Assembly: GCF_015207285.1 (NCBI RefSeq)
Contig: NZ_JADEXD010000028.1
Coordinates: forward strand, 1-49,422
Source: Tychonema sp. LEGE 07203
GTDB lineage: Bacteria; Cyanobacteriota; Cyanobacteriia; Cyanobacteriales; Microcoleaceae
Reading direction: 5' to 3'
DNA length: 49,422 nucleotides
Of the stretch, positions 8,308-16,120 are shown in pieces (the first letter of the stretch is position 1; every line of letters starts with the position of its first letter). The position numbers and the translations under genes are program-made. The notes beneath the pieces were generated by a model that was given only the letters and a program-made list of their open reading frames with translations, was not told where the DNA came from and did not search any database.

Positions 8308-8886
8308 ATGGGCAAAAGTTTAGCAGCAAAAAATGAGATTATTGCAGACCTCAAGCAAACCTTGAGCGAATCTCAACTGGTAATCGCGATCGACTACACG
8401 GGCTTAACTGTTGGTGAAATCACAGATTTGCGTCGGCGTTTGCGTCCGAAAGGCAGCAGTTGCCAAGTGGCAAAAAACACGCTAATGCGAATTGCTGTTG
8501 AAGGCAACGAAACCTGGCAGCCGATGCAGGAATTGTTGACCGGTACGTCGGCATTTGTGTTCGTTCAAGAAGATATTGGCGGCGCAATAAAAGCTTACCA
8601 AGAATTCCAAAAAGCTTCCAAGAAGACTCAACTTCGCGGCGGCGTGATGGAAGGACGGGTACTGAAAGAAGCTGATGTTAAAGCATTAGCCGACCTGCCC
8701 TCGAAAGAACAGCTCATGGCTCAAATTGCCGGCGCTATCAACGGTGTCGCAACCAAGTTGGCTGTGGGTATCAATCAAGTTCCTACTTCGATCGCGCGCG
8801 GTCTCAAAGCTTATGCTGAAAAAGACGGCGATGCAGCACAACCTGAAGCAGAAGCACAACCTGAAGCAGAAAGCGTATCTGCTTAG
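8308..8886 (+). CDS. rplJ: 50S ribosomal protein L10
   Basis: Base of the ribosomal stalk; binds 23S rRNA and L7/L12 dimers. 192 residues with the L10 N-terminal block (VIAIDYTGLTVGEITDLRRRL, given in part), KNTLMRIAV and GTSAFVF, and an acidic Ala/Glu/Pro-rich C-terminal tail with two copies of QPEAEA. Preceded by a near-perfect anti-Shine-Dalgarno match. The TAG stop is the first three bases of a TAGTCAT heptad repeat. Confidence 0.96.
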   Translation: MGKSLAAKNEIIADLKQTLSESQLVIAIDYTGLTVGEITDLRRRLRPKGSSCQVAKNTLMRIAVEGNETWQPMQELLTGTSAFVFVQEDIGGAIKAYQEFQKASKKTQLRGGVMEGRVLKEADVKALADLPSKEQLMAQIAGAINGVATKLAVGINQVPTSIARGLKAYAEKDGDAAQPEAEAQPEAESVSA

Positions 8887-8931
8887 TCATTAGTCATTAG
8901 TCATCAGTCATTAGTCATCAGTCATTAGTTT
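8884..8931. repeat. TAGTCAT/TCAGTCA heptad repeat overlapping rplJ stop
   Basis: About six to seven heptads of TAGTCAT and variants start exactly at the rplJ TAG stop codon. Confidence 0.85.
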
Positions 8932-9029
8932 TGAGCTACAGACTGAAGATTGGAGACGAGAAACTAATACCGAATGAGCAATCGAAAATCCAAAATCCAA
9001 AATCTAGAATCGAATTAGGAGTTTAACGA

Positions 9030-9419
9030 ATGTCTACTGCAACCGACGAAATCTTGGAAAAATTGAAGACTCTGAGCTTGCTCGAAGCTTCTGAATTGGT
9101 CAAGCAAATTGAAGAAGCTTTCGGCGTTAGCGCTGCTGCTCCTGTAGGCGGCATGATGATGATGGGCGGCGGCGCAGCAGCCCCTGCTGAAGCAGCAGAA
9201 GAGCAAACTGAATTTACTGTGATGCTCGAAGAAGTTCCTGCTGACAAGAAAATCGCAATTCTCAAGGAAGTCCGCACGATTACCGGTTTGGGTCTGAAGG
9301 AAGCGAAAGACTTGGTAGAAGCCGCACCGAAGGCAGTTAAGGAAGCTATTGCTAAGGAAGCTGCTGAAGAAATGAAGAAGCAGCTTGAAGCTGTGGGCGC
9401 AAAGATTTCTATCAAGTAG
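9030..9419 (+). CDS. rplL: 50S ribosomal protein L7/L12
   Basis: Stalk protein that recruits translational GTPases. 129 residues: helical dimerisation domain (about 1-35), Ala/Gly/Met-rich hinge (about 36-60), and globular C-terminal domain with [20 protein letters not shown] and [17 protein letters not shown] site lies about 9 bases before ATG. Last gene of the operon; terminator at 9607-9652. Confidence 0.97.
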   Translation: MSTATDEILEKLKTLSLLEASELVKQIEEAFGVSAAAPVGGMMMMGGGAAAPAEAAEEQTEFTVMLEEVPADKKIAILKEVRTITGLGLKEAKDLVEAAPKAVKEAIAKEAAEEMKKQLEAVGAKISIK

Positions 9420-9435
9420 TTAGAGAATGTAGTTG

Positions 9436-9573
9436 ATATCAATTCCGGTGACACCGGGATGACTGTTAACTGTTGACTGTTAACTGTTGACTGTTGACTG
9501 TTAACATTTTTCTTTCATATGTGCTATAGATGAAGTCTTAGCCCCCCCGAAATCGCGGGGGGGTTGGGGGGGT
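9436..9573. repeat. Composite repeat after rplL
   Basis: ATATCAATTCCGGT (9436-9449) with a CCGGTGACACCGG palindrome is followed by CTGTTAA/CTGTTGA heptads (9461-9505), then a G-rich palindrome (9544-9573). The first two components recur in the same order after the NblB-like gene at 32803-32892. Confidence 0.75.
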
Positions 9574-9606
9574 AATATCTAGCGCTACTTTATTCCATTG
9601 GTATAA

Positions 9607-9652
9607 AATTAATCGCGCGATAGTTACATCTCTCGCGCGATTAATTATTTTT
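9607..9652. terminator. Strong bidirectional terminator between rplL and crtD
   Basis: A perfect 14-bp stem (AATTAATCGCGCGA at 9607-9620, complement at 9633-9646) with a 12-base loop, followed by ATTTTT. It separates the convergent rplL and crtD genes and has AT-rich flanks on both sides. Confidence 0.85.
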
Positions 9653-9682
9653 GGGGTAGGGAAACGGCAAGGCCGTGTTTTC

Positions 9683-11278
9683 TTAGATTTTAGAGGCGGC
9701 ATCCATTTGCCGCACGACTGTTAAAGCAGAATAGGAAACACCGGCGGTTCCTTCTCCGGGATGGGTGGAGTCGCCCACTAACCACAGGTTTTTAATCGGC
9801 GTGCGGTTGGCAAATCCGAAGGGGCCGAAGGTTGGTATTCGCTGGCCGATGCCGCCTACAACGCCTCTATCTCTGGCTGTGTAGCGGGCAAAGGTGCGGG
9901 GTGTGGCGGCTTCTTGGTGTACAATTTTTTCGGGTGTCAAATCGAAATATTCGCTCAAACGGCCGATCGCCCCTGCGGTATATTTTTGCTTCAATCCTTC
10001 ATAATCAGCGGAATTCCACCACATTCGAGTATCAGTAAAAGACGAAGCAATCACAGTCGCCATTCCCTCTGGTGCTCGGCCGTCGCCCGCATGACTGACA
10101 GAAACAAATAAGGAATTATTCTCCCCTATCTCGCCGTCGTAGTCGTAAAGAAACTGCAGGTGCGGCGGACAATTTGCCGGAATTGCGCTTTCGTGCACTC
10201 CCAAATATATGACAAATGCGCCGGATGCGGGGGGCAGTTTATCGACTCGATATTTGTAGCCTGCCATTTGAGTTGGGATTTGATTTGTTGTGTCTGAATT
10301 ATCTGTTAAAGTTTCTAAAATTGGCTCGCTTGACAATAATTTTACTAGATTTTGTGCGGTGACGTTGGCAACAATGCGATCGGCAGTTTCTGTCCAAACT
10401 TCGCCGTTTTTTTGATTGCGAATCACTGTACCGGTGGCTTTCCCGTTACTGGTGACAATGCTTTCGACAGTATGCCGCAACAGCACTTTGCCGCCGTAAA
10501 GCTCGATCGCGCTTGCGAGCCGATCGCTCAACACCTGCATACTGCCTTCTAGATGATACAATCCCTGCGGCTCTTGGCTTACTCCTAAAGCCGTCGCCGC
10601 GTACAGCAGCGCCGTTTCTTCAGTATCGACTTGAGAATACAATTTTAACTGCAAATCCAGAAAAGTTTTCAAGCGCAAATTGTCCCCCAACCCACACAAG
10701 CGCAAAGCATCACCCACCGTCATAAAAGTGAAAGGCAAAGTAATTAAAGTATCGGGGCGCACAGCTTGAATTAATTGCCAGAAATCCCAGAAATTTCTAG
10801 GCGGTAAAACTGGATCGCGCCCTTGAAAATTCCAGCTAGCTTGGAACAATGTAGATAATAATTGCCAAAAACGTTCGCTACCGGGAAATTGCCGCTGTCT
10901 TTCTTCCTGCCATTTTTGCGGATCTCGCCAGACGCTAATCGGTGCAGTTTCTCCCGGTAAAAACACCGCACAAGCGGGATCGCAGGGCGTGGCGGCGGGA
11001 AGTTCGATATCTAATTCCGAGAAAATTCGGTGGTGAATCCCTCCGGGTTCCAATCCTGCAACCTGCGTCGCCCCGACATCGAAGGTAAAGCCTTTGCGTT
11101 TGAAGGTGGAAGCGCAGCCTCCAGGGACGATCGCCTGATCTAAGACTAGCACTTTGTATCCTCTGCGGGCTAGCAGGGCGGCTGCTGTGAGGCCCCCGAT
11201 GCCCGCTCCAATTACCGTGACGCTGCCCTTAGTTTCGGCTGCAATAGGTTTGCTCTGAGGGGTGCGATCGCTCGTCAT
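9683..11278 (-). CDS. crtD: Carotenoid C-3',4' desaturase CrtD-like (FAD-dependent)
   Basis: FAD-dependent phytoene-desaturase-superfamily enzyme. The N-terminal dinucleotide-binding motif VIGAGIGGLTAAALLARRG is followed by GGCASTFKRKGFTFDVGATQ; the C-terminal FAD motif is LWLVGDSTHPGEGTAGV. The wording of these motifs fits cyanobacterial CrtD, which introduces the 3',4' double bond during myxoxanthophyll synthesis, better than CrtH (prolycopene isomerase), CrtP or CrtQ. I choose ATG 11278 (MTSDRTPQSK, 531 residues); an upstream TTG at 11341 is weaker. Paralogy in this superfamily is extensive, so CrtH or CrtO remain alternatives. Confidence 0.75.
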   Translation of the reverse strand: MTSDRTPQSKPIAAETKGSVTVIGAGIGGLTAAALLARRGYKVLVLDQAIVPGGCASTFKRKGFTFDVGATQVAGLEPGGIHHRIFSELDIELPAATPCDPACAVFLPGETAPISVWRDPQKWQEERQRQFPGSERFWQLLSTLFQASWNFQGRDPVLPPRNFWDFWQLIQAVRPDTLITLPFTFMTVGDALRLCGLGDNLRLKTFLDLQLKLYSQVDTEETALLYAATALGVSQEPQGLYHLEGSMQVLSDRLASAIELYGGKVLLRHTVESIVTSNGKATGTVIRNQKNGEVWTETADRIVANVTAQNLVKLLSSEPILETLTDNSDTTNQIPTQMAGYKYRVDKLPPASGAFVIYLGVHESAIPANCPPHLQFLYDYDGEIGENNSLFVSVSHAGDGRAPEGMATVIASSFTDTRMWWNSADYEGLKQKYTAGAIGRLSEYFDLTPEKIVHQEAATPRTFARYTARDRGVVGGIGQRIPTFGPFGFANRTPIKNLWLVGDSTHPGEGTAGVSYSALTVVRQMDAASKI

Positions 11279-11382
11279 AATTGATTTATTGTAATATTGC
11301 TTAATATTATGCTCATATTTTGCAATAAAAAGCTTCTCCAATTACACTCCGGCAGCGACTTAAATCCCTACCTCAAAGCGAA

Positions 11383-11703
11383 AGTCCTCCCTAGGAGGAC
11401 TGAAGAACCAATCGCTTGTAGTCAGCAGTCAGCAGTCAGCAGTCATTAGTCAGCAGTCATTAGTCATTAGTCATTAGTCATTAGTTAGTAGTTAGTAGGC
11501 AGTAGGGGCGGTGGATGGTGCGGGCGGGCCCTCTTAGGAACGAAAATTTTTGCTCGTTTTGCTCGTTACTTTCGCTCTGCCTGGTAATGCAGATAGGCGA
11601 GGCTCTGCCTTCTTTGAGGAAGGCAACTTAGTTAGCAGGCAGTAGTTAGTAGGCAGTTGTCAACAGTCAGCAGACAGTAGTTAGTAGTCCACAGTCAACA
11701 ATA
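11383..11703. repeat. Repeat-filled intergenic region between crtD and moeB
   Basis: An 8-bp perfect inverted repeat AGTCCTCC/GGAGGACT with CTA loop (11383-11401); CAGTCAG/TAGTCAT heptads (11419-11503); a GCCTGGTAATG...GGCGAGGCTCTGCC element (11579-11610); then TAGTTAG/CAACAGT heptads (11630-11703). The rest, 11704-11901, holds no visible gene. Confidence 0.75.
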
Positions 11704-11901
11704 AACAACTCATTAGTCCTCATATCGAGAACTTTTGCTATTAGCCAGGGCTAAGTCTGAGAGCGGTTTTTCTGGTTGAGCTGACATTAGAAAATATGCA
11801 GCGTCCCTAGGGACAGCTTAAACATTTAAGCAACGGTTTGAGAAAGCCGGAGATTCTCGATTTGGGGCGGCCAAATCGCCCGCCCCAAAAAAAGATTGAG
11901 C

Positions 11902-13074
11902 TTAATATTGAGGGACAGACGAATCTACTTCTTGACTCCAAGCATTAATCCCGCCCTTGACATTAATCCCTTCAATTCCCGCTTCCTTCAAAATGCCCAA
12001 AGCCTTAGCAGAACGCCCGCCCATTTTGCAGTGTGCAATCAAGCGGTGCCCGTTCAACAATTCCTTGACTTTGGCAACACCTTCGCCCTGTTCGATATCG
12101 GGCAAAGGCACCAAAACAGACCCAGGAATTTGAGCAATTTGATACTCGTTGGGATTGCGAACATCCAACAGTACAAAATCCTTCGCACCGCTGTCGATCA
12201 ACTTTTTAAGTTCCGCCACAGTCATCTCGGGAATTTGCTGTTGTTCTTGCGCTTCTTGGGCTTTAGCTTGAGGAATGCCGCAGAATTGTTCGTAATCGAT
12301 TAACTTTTCAATTACGGGGCGGACTGGATTCGGCCGCAGTTTCAATTCGCGGAATGTCATATCTAAGGCATTGTAAAGCAACAATCTACCGCTCAAGGTT
12401 GTGCCTTGACCCAAGATAATTTTGATAGCTTCCGTTGCTTGGATAGAACCGATAATGCCGCACAAAACCCCTAAAACGCCGCCTTCGGCACAGGAAGGAA
12501 CCATCCCTGGAGGGGGGGGTTCGGGATACAAATCGCGGTAGTTCGGGCCGCCTTGGTAGTTGAAAACAGTTGCTTGTCCTTCAAATCGGAAGATGGAACC
12601 GTAGACGTTGGGTTTGTTTAATAACACTGCAACGTCGTTCATCAAATAGCGAGTGGGGAAGTTGTCCGTACCGTCGATGATGATATCGTAGGGAGTGGCA
12701 ATGGCGATCGCATTTTCGGAACTAATGCGAGTCTCGTACAAATCAACTTGACAAAAAGGATTAATTTCTAAAATCCGATTTTTTGCCGATTCAATCTTCA
12801 GTTTCCCAACCCAAGAAGTGCCGTGGATTACTTGGCGCTGCAAGTTGGAATGGTCTACAACATCAAAGTCTAGAAGGCCAATGCGACCAACACCGGCTGC
12901 AGCTAAATATAGCAGCAGCGGCGAACCGAGTCCTCCTGCACCGATGCAGAGTACGCTGGCTGCTTTGAGGCGCTTCTGCCCTTCCAATCCAACTTCTGGG
13001 AGGATGAGGTGGCGAGAGTAGCGTTCGTATTCTTGTTTGTTGAGCTGGATCTCGTCCAGATTAGGATTTAGCAT
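11902..13074 (-). CDS. moeB: MoeB/ThiF-family adenylyltransferase with C-terminal rhodanese domain
   Basis: E1-like enzyme that adenylates the C-terminal glycine of MoaD/ThiS-type sulfur carriers for molybdopterin or thio-modification pathways. The ATP-binding GAGGLGSP is at 45-52, the IDGTDNF block near 133-139, and the candidate catalytic cysteine is C195 in PSCAEGGV. A rhodanese domain follows from about 285, with active cysteine C349 in HCKMGGRS. Notably both zinc CxxC pairs of E. coli MoeB are absent: the first position reads GPNYRDL and the second NPVRPVI. The 390-residue length suits the MoeB-rhodanese fusion. The JAMM protease gene lies 79 bases upstream on the same strand, suggesting cotranscription. 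Confidence 0.9.
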   Translation of the reverse strand: MLNPNLDEIQLNKQEYERYSRHLILPEVGLEGQKRLKAASVLCIGAGGLGSPLLLYLAAAGVGRIGLLDFDVVDHSNLQRQVIHGTSWVGKLKIESAKNRILEINPFCQVDLYETRISSENAIAIATPYDIIIDGTDNFPTRYLMNDVAVLLNKPNVYGSIFRFEGQATVFNYQGGPNYRDLYPEPPPPGMVPSCAEGGVLGVLCGIIGSIQATEAIKIILGQGTTLSGRLLLYNALDMTFRELKLRPNPVRPVIEKLIDYEQFCGIPQAKAQEAQEQQQIPEMTVAELKKLIDSGAKDFVLLDVRNPNEYQIAQIPGSVLVPLPDIEQGEGVAKVKELLNGHRLIAHCKMGGRSAKALGILKEAGIEGINVKGGINAWSQEVDSSVPQY

Positions 13075-13153
13075 GATATTCTGTTATAGGCTGATTTTGA
13101 ATTATATCCTATCCGAATCTTTCGCATTTTTGCGTGTTTGTTATTTTTAATAA

Positions 13154-13633
13154 TTATTTCTTAATCTGAGTCGGTTCGACTGCGACAATTTCCTCTGCTT
13201 GAAAGTTGCCCTCGGAGTCGAGAGTCCAACTGCGGAGTTCTTGTGAACTGCCTTGTCGGACGGACACTATGATGTAGGAGTATTGAGCCCAGGCCAAGGT
13301 CCGATCGCACTCCGAGGGCACTGCCGGACAATCCGGGTGAGAATGGTATATGCCAATAATATCAAGAGTTCGATCGCGCCCGTGTTTCATCGCCCGCAAC
13401 ATATCTTCAGGTGCTATAGCATATCTGCGTTTTTCTGTCAAGTCTTTTTGTTCCGGCCAATTATCCTCAGCTTCAGCACTCCAAGCATTGTCAGTGGGCC
13501 AAACTTCAACTAAAGTTTTAACACCGTCAGCGATCGTACCTAACAACAAACCGCAGCATTCTTCAGGATAAGCGCTTTCGCCGTGGGTGCGGATGGATAA
13601 AATATGAGAGTCGGAAAGTGCGATATTTTGCAT
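13154..13633 (-). CDS. JAMM/MPN (M67-type) metallopeptidase
   Basis: 159 residues with a complete JAMM zinc site: E25 in PEECCG, then H97-x-H99-P100 and, after six residues, S107-x-x-D110. Such prokaryotic M67 enzymes trim or release ubiquitin-like sulfur carriers (as in cysteine or thiocarboxylate pathways). Being next to moeB-rhodanese supports a role in sulfur-carrier processing; the substrate cannot be read from the sequence. Start at ATG 13633 agrees with the family N-terminus. Confidence 0.85.
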   Translation of the reverse strand: MQNIALSDSHILSIRTHGESAYPEECCGLLLGTIADGVKTLVEVWPTDNAWSAEAEDNWPEQKDLTEKRRYAIAPEDMLRAMKHGRDRTLDIIGIYHSHPDCPAVPSECDRTLAWAQYSYIIVSVRQGSSQELRSWTLDSEGNFQAEEIVAVEPTQIKK

Positions 13634-13680
13634 AGGATTTTATTGTGGATTTTTTAGTAAAGTGCGATCGGGCTTTTTTT

Positions 13681-13717
13681 AACGAACCGCAAAGACGCAA
13701 AGAACGCTAAGGAAGAG
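13681..13717. repeat. Dispersed AACCGCAAAGACGCAAAGAACGC-type repeat
   Basis: An intergenic repeat beginning AACGAACCGCAAAGACGC. Inverted relatives occur at 14579-14611 (CTCTGCGTTCTCTGCGG) and 29971-29998 (CGTCCTTAGCGTCTTCGCGG). No coding content. Confidence 0.65.
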
Positions 13718-13801
13718 AAGGGATGAGAAAGAGTTCACAATTGATTTGAGGTTGCTGTAGCTGTTTGCAAAGCATTTTTATAGAACCCATTGGACATCTT
13801 T

Positions 13802-13941
13802 GAGTTTTTAGGTTGGGTGACGAGAAATATAGAGAGAAACTGGTTTCTGAGATTTGCGAAAGGGGCGAGAAACCGGGTTTCTTGGAGTTTTTGGTTGGGT
13901 GACGAGAAATATAGACAGAAACCCGGTTTCTGAGATTTACG
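13802..13941. repeat. Two direct copies of a 56-57 bp unit
   Basis: Units at 13802-13857 and 13885-13941 share GGTTGGGTGACGAGAAATAT and each ends in an AAACYGGTTTCTGAGATTT motif; they are separated by a further GAAACCGGGTTTC copy. The array abuts the 3' end of the broken Uma2 gene. Confidence 0.85.
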
Positions 13942-14523
13942 CAGAATAGATATCAAATGGGTTCTCAGTTTGGTTGACATATCCGACATATTGACTCAAT
14001 ACAGAAAAGTCTAACTCTGGCAAAAACTCACTCCTTGAAATTAACTGATAACCTTGTTCTCGCAAGCGGCAAACAGAAAATTGATTGTTAGCCCAAAACC
14101 AAACTTCAGGAACCTGCAAACCGCAATACACTTCTAGTGTATCAACTCCACCGCTAGTTAAAGCAATTTCGATCGCAAGATCCGGAATTTCTGCCAGTGC
14201 ACCCAAGCAGTAACATTCATCTGGTTCCGCCCCCGTCTCACAACTTCGCGCCGAAATGTAGCACTTCCGTAACCGTTGAGATTAATTAGCCTTTCAACCG
14301 CATAGATTTCTATCAACCGGGCAATAATTTTTTTGAGCCTTTCCTGTTCTGGCGAAGTCGTCATAACAATTTCTAACGTTCCTTCCAAATAAGTCATTCT
14401 GGGAAATTCATCGACAAACATATCGGAAAGTTGCTCGTACTGTTCCCAACTTATATCGTATAAAATAATGCGCTGTTCGGTAGCCAGTTCGAGAGTTTTT
14501 GGATCTAAAAGTAACATAATCAA
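13937..14523 (-). pseudogene. Uma2-family (PD-(D/E)XK-like) endonuclease, frameshifted
   Basis: Two minus-strand frames make one Uma2/DUF820 protein. The first (14523 down) covers the N-terminal half with EFPRMTYLEGTLEIVM. The second (to 13937) carries GALAEIPDLAIEIALTSGG and VYCGLQVPEVWFW. They meet at a run of five C on the plus strand (14230-14234). One extra base there would restore EPDECYCLGALAEIPDLAIE, so a single-base deletion in a homopolymer broke the gene, unless it is a sequencing error. Uma2 proteins are abundant in filamentous cyanobacteria; their function is poorly known. Confidence 0.85.
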
Positions 14524-14667
14524 TCACCTGCACTCAGACATTTAAACCTGGGATTTTTCCAATATTTCTCACCCTTCTTCTCTGCGTTCTCTGCGGCCTC
14601 TGCGGTTCGCAAAAAAAAATGTAGAGTGCGCCGCAGCGCACCTTACAGATGAATCTAATTAATGCAA

Positions 14668-14895
14668 TCAAGCGGGAGTTTGCTGTAACTCAGGCCGCTC
14701 ATCGGGGACGATCGCACCTTCAACAGGACACACCTGCAAACAAATGCCGCAGTCAATGCAAGTATCAAAATCAATCCAAAACCAATCAGTACCCTTGACA
14801 TTTTTGCCGGGGCCGGGGTGGATGCAAGCAACGGGACAAGCGCCGACGCAATCAGCAACTCCCTCGCAAATATTCGTAACGATAGTGTGCGCCAT
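14668..14895 (-). CDS. Bacterial-type ferredoxin with two iron-sulfur cluster motifs
   Basis: 75-residue electron carrier. Cysteines C10, C16, C20 and C24 in the first half and C45-x2-C48-x2-C51-x3-C55-P in the second. The first set (C-x5-C-x3-CP) resembles the [3Fe-4S]/[4Fe-4S] arrangement of Azotobacter ferredoxin I more than a simple 2[4Fe-4S] type, so a seven-iron protein is likely. The start at 14895 gives the familiar MAHTIVTNICEG beginning. Stand-alone gene; partner unknown. Confidence 0.88.
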   Translation of the reverse strand: MAHTIVTNICEGVADCVGACPVACIHPGPGKNVKGTDWFWIDFDTCIDCGICLQVCPVEGAIVPDERPELQQTPA

Positions 14896-15007
14896 AGTGT
14901 TCTCAATTCTTCAGATATAGCAGACGTGAAATAATTTTCGACTCGAAGTTGAAATTAAAATCTGAAGTCTTCTTCCAATTTAGCATTGCAGACAGGCTCG
15001 ATCGAGC

Positions 15008-16105
15008 TTAGTCTGTTTTGCCAAGCAGCCCGAACAAATCTTCGGCTACAGCTTTGTGACCGTCCTTGTCCAGATGAACCATATCAAATTTAATGTACAT
15101 CGGGGCAAAACGACCTTCTCGATCGCGGATTGCCGATCGCCCGCGGCGAATTCCTCCAGTAGAATCGACATAGGCCAAACCCAGGGACTTACAAATTTCC
15201 CCAAGTCGTTTCCCCGCATCCATAGTCAGCCGCTGTTTGGGTACTCGCTGTTCGTTATCAGAAAAGCCGTCAAAAGCCATAAAGCGAGGAGGCAAGTAAA
15301 CTACAGTCAAAGAACGGCCGTCAGCAGCCACAGAGTCCCGGAGTGCGATCAAATCAATCTCGAATTGCTTCCAAGCACGTTCAGCCAAATCCTTCGGCAA
15401 ATCCGCCTGCTGCCAACCCAAGGCTAGGGTTGCACCCAACGGAACTTCCGGTTTGAGGTTGTTGTTTGCCAAACCCACGAAGTACAAGGCTTTTTGGGAG
15501 TTGATTTTCAGCCAAGACGGGGTAGCGAAGATTTTAAAATGCTTTTTCACATCAGCCAGCTTGGATTTGACAATTGGTTCGAGATAGGGGTTTGCAATCA
15601 CTGATTTGTCATTGCGCCGAAACCACGTCATCGAAACCAAGTTGTCGTCTACCGCCAGCACTACTAAATCTGGCTGGTACTTAGACCATTGGTTGCGGTA
15701 AACAGAGTTAATTTCCTTCACGGAATAACCCTCTAGAGCTGCATTTATGTAGGTTGCCGCTTTGCCGTTTTTCTGAAAAACAGTTGCTAGCTGGGCCGGC
15801 CAAGTATCTTCGGCAGCAATCCCTGTACCGAAGGTGGTGGAATCTCCCATTCCCAGAATTCGCAACTCGCCTGGAGCTTTTTTAATCGGCAGCAGCGGGC
15901 CGCGATTGCCTGCGCTGCTGACGGCGATGGGACGACCGCCTGTCAATTCGCGATCGAAAGTATTGTTAGTATACTCAGGAGCAATAACTTGCAGGAGTGC
16001 TTCTAACAATACAACTGCCAACAATACCTTCGACAAATCCACACCAATGCAGCGAACTGTGGTTTTTAAATTGGCAATTGCCTTGTCATTAAATATCTGA
16101 CTCAT
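15008..16105 (-). CDS. SGNH-hydrolase-like protein of a polysaccharide O-acylation pair
   Basis: 365 residues with an N-terminal hydrophobic anchor (about 25-42) and an SGNH/GDSL fold. The nucleophile block is GMGDSTTFG with S89 and the final block is D341-M-V-H344. It begins 15 bases after the MBOAT gene, so both are almost certainly cotranscribed. By analogy with AlgJ/AlgX and PatB-type partners it should move or remove acyl groups on an exported glycan in the periplasm. The glycan is unknown. Confidence 0.8.
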   Translation of the reverse strand: MSQIFNDKAIANLKTTVRCIGVDLSKVLLAVVLLEALLQVIAPEYTNNTFDRELTGGRPIAVSSAGNRGPLLPIKKAPGELRILGMGDSTTFGTGIAAEDTWPAQLATVFQKNGKAATYINAALEGYSVKEINSVYRNQWSKYQPDLVVLAVDDNLVSMTWFRRNDKSVIANPYLEPIVKSKLADVKKHFKIFATPSWLKINSQKALYFVGLANNNLKPEVPLGATLALGWQQADLPKDLAERAWKQFEIDLIALRDSVAADGRSLTVVYLPPRFMAFDGFSDNEQRVPKQRLTMDAGKRLGEICKSLGLAYVDSTGGIRRGRSAIRDREGRFAPMYIKFDMVHLDKDGHKAVAEDLFGLLGKTD

Positions 16106-16120
16106 ATTTTTTCAAGCCAC

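Noticed and set aside
13735..13989. 84-codon minus-strand open frame
   Set aside because: Made of the 57-bp direct repeats and the Uma2 3' end in another frame.
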